NCBI GenBank assembly: GCA_003476475.1
Contig: DMUD01000131.1
Coordinates: 1,906 to 23,013, forward strand
Direction: 5' to 3'
DNA: 21,108 nucleotides
From: Cytophagales bacterium
GTDB taxonomy: Bacteria > Bacteroidota > Bacteroidia > Cytophagales > UBA9547
Below the pieces are notes generated by a model. The model made no database searches. It had not been told where the DNA came from and saw only the letters and a program-made list of their open reading frames with translations. Below, one piece after another: positions 16,601-21,108 of the stretch (positions are counted from its first letter, which is position 1; every line of letters begins with the position of its first letter). A program made the position numbers and the translations under genes.

Positions 16601-16951
16601 CAATTGAAGAACATTCAACAACTTGTCTTTTACTTGCGGAAAAATTTTCCCCAATTCTCTTGCAGCTTTTTCATCAGACATTATGGTATCGGCATTCCAC
16701 AAGCTATATAATGGCCGAAATACAAATATGAATGCAATAAATAGTGTCAATCCAACAAATGAAAAAAGGAATAATGCCCTTATAGCCGAACCAAACCAGC
16801 CAAAATATTCAAGCAAACTGATGAAAAAAAAATACCCTAATACAATTGAAACGAATAAAATAATGCCTCTTACCAACAAGTTGACAAAAAACTTCTTCTT
16901 GTATTCTCGTACCGAATCGTAAAGTTGTGGAGGAAAAAGATCTTTGGCCAT
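13643..16951 (-). CDS. DUF4175-type membrane protein with very long coiled coil
   Basis: About 1102 residues, function unknown. Hydrophobic helices at about 23-46, 57-79 and 156-175 (numbered from the ATG). Then a beta-rich stretch to about 500 with no recognised catalytic motif. From about 503 to 1050 the chain is extremely rich in Gln, Lys, Glu and Leu, with heptad-like spacing, interrupted by a basic Gly/Lys linker (KPGRGQCKKPGGKGKGR, about 912-930). It ends LNPYYKEKVGQYFQKIS, a tail I associate with this Bacteroidota family. The layout suits a membrane-anchored scaffold, the large middle part probably being periplasmic. DUF4175/TIGR02302 is assigned from memory of the architecture. The frame extends to a TTG at 16960, but the ATG at 16951 is preferred. 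The stop overlaps the next start (TAATG), giving an operon with the RsbW-like ATPase and ybeY. Confidence 0.75.
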   Translation of the reverse strand: MAKDLFPPQLYDSVREYKKKFFVNLLVRGIILFVSIVLGYFFFISLLEYFGWFGSAIRALFLFSFVGLTLFIAFIFVFRPLYSLWNADTIMSDEKAARELGKIFPQVKDKLLNVLQLWKLGDANSLAMASVRQKSDELINVPFGKAIDFGQNKKYARFLFPLILVIGFGAALFPGLITESPKRIASFNQIFPKPAPFTFRLLNRHLNAFRNEDFVLKFLIEGKEIPEIVRIIYNGQEHVLSSNERGEYSFTFPRLHDEISFQLEGAGFFSQEYDIRIINKPLIGDLNAQLHFPNYLGRKDEYLKNVGNLNVPEGTRIVWDINCLYTDQVRVEMSHESTPTILEAGLMNGFSFSTIANKSFQYKLKLVNDKAKADGDLEYTVNVAPDVMPKISVVPVKDSSLFNYILLGGTIEDDYGFSSLRVFYNVLRKSQVTKAVTYNFPIRFSKGNNYQNFYLNWLLDSLHLSSGDKLEYYVKVWDNDGVNGPKSVSSETYLLELPSERTIADELRSKKAETSQNLSNSHSQSKAISKQLDKLQNNLKNKKDLNWQDRKNLEELLQKQKELKERLEDLQKQNELINTKEEKFIHISENLIEKTQQLQELMKALLDDETLKLYQELQKLMEEKNNSSEIKDLLDKIESKQQRFDKELERMLEMFKQLKFEKELENAVQKIDQLSKDQDKLSQKTPNDNIDNQKIAQQNLNDKFEGLREDLKQLDQLNKSLEEKNGFDKEEAIQKSISEKQQNSLEQLGQGNKKGAQKQQKSAAEQMEDLKEQLQKAQQEMEAEVVDENIENLRFLLENLLTLSFEQETLMKEFKKINQTDPRYVGLLQRQMKLKDDAKMVEDTLYALSKRVFQVKKFVTKEVGEMNDYIKESIADLKMRHPDISAGKQQFAMTSMNNLALMLSEVLKQLQDESRQMKSKPGRGQCKKPGGKGKGRNISDLQRALNKKIGELKQSGKSGKEFSQDLAQLIAEQQAIRKMLMDMEGKGNLDQNGKQQLKELAKKMEETERDLAFKQLSSQTIIRQNDIVTRLLESEKALREREFEEKRESNVGKQDIDRKLPPALDKYLKEKEKQIEMLKSTPPSLNPYYKEKVGQYFQKISQ

Positions 16952-16970
16952 ATTGTCCAAATTTGTCTTA

Positions 16971-16978
16971 CAAAGTTA
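16971..16978 (-). promoter_or_regulatory. Candidate -7 box TAACTTTG for the DUF4175 operon
   Basis: Exact TAnnTTTG match on the minus strand, 19 bp upstream of the ATG and identical in sequence to the purK box. It lies after the rpmA terminator, so the DUF4175 unit would have its own start. No clear -33 TTG is visible. Confidence 0.45.
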
Positions 16979-17028
16979 AAAACAATCGGACACACTTGCT
17001 GATAGCTTATCATTATTGCCCAAAAAGC

Positions 17029-17054
17029 AAAAAAAAAGGCTACCTAAGTAGCCT
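17029..17054 (-). terminator. Intrinsic terminator of rplU-rpmA
   Basis: Perfect 7-bp stem AGGCTAC / GTAGCCT with a 4-base loop; on the minus strand it is followed at once by eight or more T. It begins 24 bp after the rpmA stop. Confidence 0.9.
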
Positions 17055-17077
17055 CTAAAAAGCAAGAATTAAACAAA

Positions 17078-17338
17078 TTATACAGAAGTAGGAACAACCG
17101 AAACAAAGGATTTATTCTCTCTCCCTTTCTTAAATAATATAGTACCATCTACCAATGCAAATAGAGTGTGATCTTTTCCTAGACCGACATTTTGACCTGG
17201 ATTATGTACTGTACCCCTTTGTCTCACAATTATATTTCCAGCTTTGGCAGTTTGACCACCATAAAGCTTAACTCCTAAACGCTTGCTGTGCGATTCACGA
17301 CCGTTTCGGGTGCTACCTGCGCCTTTCTTGTGTGCCAT
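17078..17338 (-). CDS. rpmA: 50S ribosomal protein L27
   Basis: Large-subunit protein whose N-terminal tail reaches the peptidyl-transferase centre. 86 residues. Seen: the near-invariant N-terminus MAHKKGAGSTRNGR (1-14), then SKRLGVKLYGGQ (18-29), IIVRQRGT (37-44) and a histidine- and glycine-rich loop HNPGQNVGLGKDHTLFA (46-62). There is no N-terminal prosequence of the kind removed in Firmicutes. It lies 9 bp after rplU, in the usual L21-L27 order, and is followed by a strong terminator. Confidence 0.98.
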   Translation of the reverse strand: MAHKKGAGSTRNGRESHSKRLGVKLYGGQTAKAGNIIVRQRGTVHNPGQNVGLGKDHTLFALVDGTILFKKGRENKSFVSVVPTSV

Positions 17339-17347
17339 TCTTTTATA

Positions 17348-17659
17348 CTATTTAGAAATGTTTTCTATCAATACTTTGGTATAATCTTGTCTGTGGCCAT
17401 TTAATTTTCTGTAGCCTTTTCTCCTTTTCTTTTTGAAAACTAGAACCTTATCGCCACGTACATGTTCCAATACTTTCCCGCTCACTTTGGCTCCGGCCAC
17501 TGTAGGAACACCCACACTAACCTTGCCATTATCATCCAACAAAAGTATTTTGTCAAAGCTTACAGCTTCTCCAGCAGCTACTTGAAGGTGATCGGTATAT
17601 AAATACTTGTCTTTTTCTACTTTATATTGCTTTCCAGCGATATCAACAATTGCGTACAT
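17348..17659 (-). CDS. rplU: 50S ribosomal protein L21
   Basis: Large-subunit protein that binds 23S rRNA. 103 residues from the ATG at 17659, giving MYAIVDIAGKQYKVEKDKY, the standard L21 beginning. The frame also runs back to an upstream start at 17689, which would add ten residues; that is rejected because the -7 promoter box (17687-17694) overlaps it and family members start at MYAIV. Further L21 features: DKILLLDDNGKVSVGVPTV in the middle and KKKRRKGYRKLNGHRQDYT toward the C-terminus, the rRNA-binding region. First gene of the rplU-rpmA unit. Confidence 0.97.
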   Translation of the reverse strand: MYAIVDIAGKQYKVEKDKYLYTDHLQVAAGEAVSFDKILLLDDNGKVSVGVPTVAGAKVSGKVLEHVRGDKVLVFKKKRRKGYRKLNGHRQDYTKVLIENISK

Positions 17660-17686
17660 CGTTGCAGGATTTTTGAAAATGGATTG

Positions 17687-17717
17687 CAAAGCTATGACTA
17701 TTAATTTAATATACCAA
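17687..17717 (-). promoter_or_regulatory. Promoter of rplU-rpmA (TTG-N20-TAGCTTTG)
   Basis: On the minus strand TTG (17717-17715), 20 bases, then TAGCTTTG (17694-17687). Both parts match the Bacteroidota housekeeping pattern TTG-N17-23-TAnnTTTG. It implies a short leader of about 20 bases before the ATG at 17659. Confidence 0.7.
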
Positions 17718-17905
17718 CATCATTTTAAAAATCATATTTTTACGCCGTTCCTAAAGGTTTCAAAAAAAAGATGTGCGTTTTCAAGCAAAATTAATTAATT
17801 CGATAGTTAAAGATATCTATATTAAATACCTTAATTTCATTTATTTATATAATTTATTGTACTAATCTAAGTCGATTTTTTCCCTATTTTTTTACTCTTT
17901 TTTGC

Positions 17906-17937
17906 TTTGATATCAGGGGCTAATTTAACGATATTTG
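17906..17937 (+). promoter_or_regulatory. Promoter of nrdB-nrdA (TTTG-N20-GATATTTG)
   Basis: TTTG (17906-17909), 20 bases, then GATATTTG (17930-17937), one mismatch from TAnnTTTG. The spacing equals that of the rplU promoter. The predicted transcript start, about 17943, leaves a leader of roughly 100 bases before the nrdB ATG. Confidence 0.6.
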
Positions 17938-17948
17938 TATCGACGAGA

Positions 17949-17987
17949 GCCCAAAAAATAACAACTTATAAATCCTAAGTATTGGGC
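17949..17987 (+). promoter_or_regulatory. Nested inverted repeats in the nrdB leader
   Basis: Outer arms GCCCAA (17949-17954) and TTGGGC (17982-17987) enclose inner arms ACTTA (17964-17968) and TAAGT (17976-17980) with a 7-base loop. They would fold into a stem with a 9:1 internal loop in the 5' leader; the inner part could also be a protein-binding site. The bases do not match the NrdR box. Confidence 0.25.
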
Positions 17988-18044
17988 AATTTTAAAGATT
18001 TTATCTCAACAGAGAAACCATTAAACGCTAATCACTTTTGTAAT

Positions 18045-19025
18045 ATGGCTCAGGCTGAACCTCTTTTGAAAGAAAACAAAGACCGTTTTGTGCTATTTCC
18101 CATCATGCACGATGACATTTGGAAGATGTACAAGCAGGCCGAAGCAAGTTTTTGGACTGCGGAAGAAATCGATTTGTCAACCGATTTGGCCGACTGGCAA
18201 AAATTAAACGATGGTGAACGCCATTTTATTTCACATGTACTGGCCTTTTTTGCCGCCTCAGACGGTATTGTAAATGAGAATTTAGCAGTCAATTTTCTAT
18301 CGGAAGTACAATATCCAGAAGCAAAGTGCTTCTATGGGTTCCAAATCATGATGGAAAACATCCACTCTGAGACTTACTCTTTATTAATAGATACTTATAT
18401 AAAGGATGCCGCTGAAAAAGACCGACTACTTCACGCTTTGGAAACAGTACCTTGTGTAACCAAAAAAGGCGAATGGGCTATCAAGTGGATTGGTAGCGGA
18501 AATTTTGTAGAAAGACTAATTGCGTTTGCAGCAGTTGAAGGTATTTTCTTTTCAGGTAGCTTCTGTTCTATATTCTGGTTGAAAAAGCGTGGTTTAATGC
18601 CTGGTTTAAGCTTTTCCAATGAACTCATCTCGCGCGACGAGGGTTTGCATTGCGACTTTGCCTGCTTACTTTACAATCATCACATAAAAAACAAGTTGCC
18701 AAAAGAACGGGTTTATGAAATCATATTGAACGCAGTAGAAATAGAAAAAGAATTTATTACCGACGCACTACCTGTTGCTCTTATAGGAATGAATGCCAAA
18801 CTAATGTCGCAATACATCGAATTTGTAGCCGATAGATTACTCGGGGCTCTTGGTTTGGCAAAACATTATAACGTTTCCAATCCATTCGATTTTATGGAAA
18901 TGATTTCGCTACAAGGAAAAACCAACTTCTTCGAGAAGAGGGTGGCCGAGTATCAGAAAGCTGGAGTGATGGGCGGCAACAGCGAAAAAGAAGCTCATGC
19001 CTTTACATTAGAAGAAGATTTTTAA
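18045..19025 (+). CDS. nrdB: Ribonucleotide reductase class Ia, small (R2) subunit, eukaryote-like
   Basis: Carries the diiron-tyrosyl radical that NrdA needs to reduce ribonucleoside diphosphates. 326 residues from the ATG at 18045. The frame extends upstream to a TTG at 17982, but MAQAEPLLKENKDRF matches the family start. Metal ligands, numbered from this ATG: Asp73 (FFAASDG), Glu104 and His107 (MENIHSE), Glu165 (AAVEG), Glu199 and His202 (RDEGLH). The radical tyrosine is Tyr111 (HSETY). The ligand set is complete, so this is a radical-bearing R2 and not an R2lox or radical-free form. It ends FTLEEDF, the tail by which R2 binds R1, very close to the FTLDADF tail of mammalian R2; conserved blocks throughout are also mammal-like. 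nrdA follows after 41 bp. Confidence 0.97.
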   Translation: MAQAEPLLKENKDRFVLFPIMHDDIWKMYKQAEASFWTAEEIDLSTDLADWQKLNDGERHFISHVLAFFAASDGIVNENLAVNFLSEVQYPEAKCFYGFQIMMENIHSETYSLLIDTYIKDAAEKDRLLHALETVPCVTKKGEWAIKWIGSGNFVERLIAFAAVEGIFFSGSFCSIFWLKKRGLMPGLSFSNELISRDEGLHCDFACLLYNHHIKNKLPKERVYEIILNAVEIEKEFITDALPVALIGMNAKLMSQYIEFVADRLLGALGLAKHYNVSNPFDFMEMISLQGKTNFFEKRVAEYQKAGVMGGNSEKEAHAFTLEEDF

Positions 19026-19066
19026 TCCCAAATAAACGCATTACAAAATAATTAAATTTTCATATA

Positions 19067-21108
19067 ATGATAGTTATCAAAAGAGACGGGCGTAGGGAAT
19101 CTGTCAAATTCGACAAAATAACAGCCCGCTTAGAAAAATTAAGTTATGGCCTCGATACCCGTTTTGTACAGCCAGTAGATGTTGCAAAAAAAGTAGTGAA
19201 CGGCATTTACGATGGCGTAACTACCGAAGAATTGGATCGTCTTGCTGCAGAGACTGCCGCTTCGATGACTACCAAGCACCCCGATTATGCGCTTTTGGCT
19301 GCACGTGTTGCCATATCCAATCTGCACAAAACTACTAGTAAGTCTTTTTACAATACCATGAAAAGACTTTACACCTACTTAGACCCTAAAACTGGCGACA
19401 ATGCTTCGCTCATTTCCAAAGATGCTTTCGAGGTAATACGTAAAAATGCCGAACTACTCGACTCTTCCATTATTTATGACCGCGATTTCGGATACGATTA
19501 TTTCGGTTTCAAAACATTGGAAAAATCGTACCTGCTTAAACTCGACGGCAAAGTAGTAGAACGCCCACAACACATGCTAATGCGCGTAGCAGTTGGCATT
19601 CACATGAATGATGTGGATGCGGTAATAGAAACGTACAACTTGCTGTCGGAAAAATGGTTTACGCATGCGACCCCTACCCTTTTCAATGCCGCTACCCCCA
19701 AACCGCAAATGTCTTCTTGCTTTTTGCTGAGCATGAAAGACGACAGTATCGATGGCATTTATCAAACTTTGGCCCAAACTGCCAAGATTTCTCAGTCGGC
19801 AGGCGGTATTGGATTGGCTATACATAATGTAAGGGCTACAGGTTCTTATATTAAAGGTACGAACGGTACATCAAACGGAATTATTCCCATGTTGCGTGTT
19901 TTCAACGACACGGCTCGTTATGTAGATCAAGGTGGGGGAAAACGCAAAGGCGCCTTTGCCGTGTATTTGGAGCCTTGGCATGCCGATGTTTTTGAGTTCT
20001 TACAACTAAAAAAGAACCACGGAAAAGAAGAAATGCGCGCGCGTGACTTATTCTTGGCTCTTTGGATTCCAGACTTATTCATGAAACGTGTGGAAGCCAA
20101 CGAAGAATGGTCTTTGTTCTGCCCCAATGAAGCTCCTGGACTATCCGATTGCCACGGAGAAGAATTCGAGAAACTGTATGAAAAATACGAACGAGAAGGC
20201 AGGTCTCGTAAAATCGTAAAAGCGCAAATACTTTGGTACGAAATATTGGAAGCCCAAATAGAAACTGGCGTGCCGTACATGCTTTTCAAAGACCACGCCA
20301 ATCGCAAATCGAACCAAAAGAATTTGGGGACTATCAAATCGTCCAATCTTTGCACTGAGATTATTGAATATACCGATCCTGACGAAGTGGCTGTGTGCAA
20401 TTTGGCCTCTTTAGCTTTGCCCAAATTCATTATTGACGGCAAATTCGACCATCAAAAATTGTATGAGGTCACTAAAGTAGTAACTAAAAACTTGAATAAG
20501 GTAATCGACCTCAACTACTATCCTGTACCTGAAGCCGAAAATAGCAACAAACGTCACCGCCCTATAGGTTTGGGCATACAAGGTTTGGCAGATACGTTCA
20601 TCATGTTACGCATGCCATTCGATTCCGAAGAAGCACGCTTACTAAACGAAGATATTTTCGAGACGATTTATTTTGCCGCCATGGAAGCTTCTATGGAATT
20701 AGCACAAAAAGAAGGATCTTACCCAACTTTCAAAGGCTCACCAGTTTCAAAGGGCATTTTCCAATTCGATATGTGGGGCAAAACACCACGCAGCAATCGC
20801 TGGGATTGGACTACTTTGAAACAAGAAGTAAAAAAACACGGGGTACGCAACTCCCTATTGGTAGCCCCTATGCCTACAGCGTCTACTTCTCAAATTTTGG
20901 GAAATAACGAATGCTTCGAGCCATATACTTCTAACATCTATTCTAGACGGGTGCTTTCGGGCGAATTTGTAGTAGTAAATAAACACTTGTTGAAAGACCT
21001 TATCGAACTAAACTTGTGGAACGAAAAGATGAAAAACAAGCTCATCGAGTCGAACGGTTCGGTTCAAAAAATTGCCGAAATCCCACAAAACTTGAAAGAC
21101 CTTTACAA
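19067..21108 (+). CDS. nrdA: Ribonucleotide reductase class Ia, large (R1) subunit, 3' partial
   Basis: The frame is open with no stop from the ATG at 19067 to the window end: 680 codons plus 2 bases, checked codon by codon. The catalytic subunit converts NDPs to dNDPs. Seen: an N-terminal ATP-cone start MIVIKRDGRRESVKFDKI; redox Cys218 (PQMSSCFLL); Asn427, radical Cys429 and Glu431 (SSNLCTEI); partner Cys444 (VAVCNLASLAL); PMPTASTSQILGNNECFEP (603-621 region). These numbers equal those of human RRM1 (C218, N427, C429, E431, C444), not E. coli NrdA (C225, C439, C462). The missing part, probably 100-150 residues, should contain the paired radical-transfer tyrosines and the C-terminal Cys pair. 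It lies 41 bp after nrdB, without a promoter between. Confidence 0.97.
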   Translation, partial: MIVIKRDGRRESVKFDKITARLEKLSYGLDTRFVQPVDVAKKVVNGIYDGVTTEELDRLAAETAASMTTKHPDYALLAARVAISNLHKTTSKSFYNTMKRLYTYLDPKTGDNASLISKDAFEVIRKNAELLDSSIIYDRDFGYDYFGFKTLEKSYLLKLDGKVVERPQHMLMRVAVGIHMNDVDAVIETYNLLSEKWFTHATPTLFNAATPKPQMSSCFLLSMKDDSIDGIYQTLAQTAKISQSAGGIGLAIHNVRATGSYIKGTNGTSNGIIPMLRVFNDTARYVDQGGGKRKGAFAVYLEPWHADVFEFLQLKKNHGKEEMRARDLFLALWIPDLFMKRVEANEEWSLFCPNEAPGLSDCHGEEFEKLYEKYEREGRSRKIVKAQILWYEILEAQIETGVPYMLFKDHANRKSNQKNLGTIKSSNLCTEIIEYTDPDEVAVCNLASLALPKFIIDGKFDHQKLYEVTKVVTKNLNKVIDLNYYPVPEAENSNKRHRPIGLGIQGLADTFIMLRMPFDSEEARLLNEDIFETIYFAAMEASMELAQKEGSYPTFKGSPVSKGIFQFDMWGKTPRSNRWDWTTLKQEVKKHGVRNSLLVAPMPTASTSQILGNNECFEPYTSNIYSRRVLSGEFVVVNKHLLKDLIELNLWNEKMKNKLIESNGSVQKIAEIPQNLKDLY

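Larger units (their letters stand above)
17660..18044. other. AT-rich divergent intergenic region between rplU and nrdB
   Basis: A 385-bp stretch without a convincing gene. It holds the rplU promoter on the left (minus strand), a very AT-rich middle (about 17690-17900) with no recognisable element, then the nrdB promoter and a ~105-base leader with nested inverted repeats. I see no NrdR-box consensus and no known riboswitch. Confidence 0.7.

Noticed and set aside
17660..17689. Upstream start adding 10 residues to L21
   Set aside because: It overlaps the -7 promoter box, and L21 normally begins MYAIV.
17800..18044. NrdR boxes upstream of nrdB
   Set aside because: No pair of 16-bp sites resembling ACACwATATnTwGTGT; the only repeats are the nested arms reported separately.
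17982..18044. TTG start adding 21 residues to NrdB
   Set aside because: The extra residues do not fit the family N-terminus and overlap the leader inverted repeat; the ATG at 18045 gives the expected length.
19927..20442. 171-codon open frame on the minus strand inside nrdA
   Set aside because: It lies opposite the conserved catalytic core of nrdA, and its Ser/Lys-rich product shows no recognisable family.
1..21108. CRISPR arrays, tRNA or rRNA genes, insertion sequences, prophage or toxin-antitoxin genes
   Set aside because: No direct-repeat arrays, no tRNA-like cloverleaf with CCA or TTCGA-type arm, no transposase or integrase frames; nearly all DNA is accounted for by the listed genes.

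Overview
The window looks like chromosomal DNA from a member of the Bacteroidota. Three things point there: the protein types (DUF2723 membrane protein, DUF4175 protein, YbeY with a GYKDK-type end to its metal motif, a eukaryote-like class Ia ribonucleotide reductase); promoter-like TAnnTTTG (-7) boxes in front of most transcription units; and the near absence of Shine-Dalgarno sites. Gene density is high. I see no rRNA, tRNA, CRISPR array, insertion sequence or prophage gene. I cannot name a genus.

Layout. 1-2625 (+): 3' part of a DUF2723 multi-pass membrane protein. 2626-2760: short convergent gap with a GC-rich hairpin. 2761-5394 (-): clpB. 5395-5613: clpB upstream region with an inverted repeat, plus a strong terminator for the next unit. 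5614-9982 (-): a surface-glycan block read right to left: a GT2 glycosyltransferase fused to a polyprenyl-phosphate sugar-transferase-like C-terminal half, then ugd (UDP-glucose to UDP-glucuronate) and uxs (UDP-glucuronate to UDP-xylose), the last two 1 bp apart. 10119-11090 (+): PhyH-family Fe(II)/2-oxoglutarate oxygenase, divergent from the glycosyltransferase. 11143-12794 (+): purK-purE, overlapping by ATGA, which together make CAIR in purine synthesis. 12787-16951 (-): DUF4175 coiled-coil membrane protein, RsbW-like ATPase and ybeY, tightly coupled (TAATG overlap, then 2 bp). 17078-17659 (-): rplU-rpmA (ribosomal L21-L27), with its own promoter and terminator. 18045-21108 (+): nrdB-nrdA, where nrdA runs off the right edge.

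Most of the content is housekeeping: protein disaggregation, purine and deoxyribonucleotide supply, ribosomal proteins and rRNA maturation. The accessory part is the glycan block with the neighbouring oxygenase. I found no convincing new defence, mobile or secretion system. The best leads are: (a) the GT2 plus sugar-transferase-like fusion, whose C-terminal domain appears to have lost its catalytic core; (b) the DUF4175/RsbW-like/YbeY gene set; (c) a nucleotide-skew switch at about 2.6-2.8 kb, compatible with a replication terminus; (d) an NrdA/NrdB pair whose catalytic residues fall at the same numbers as in human RRM1; (e) two genes whose -7 box nearly touches the start codon.
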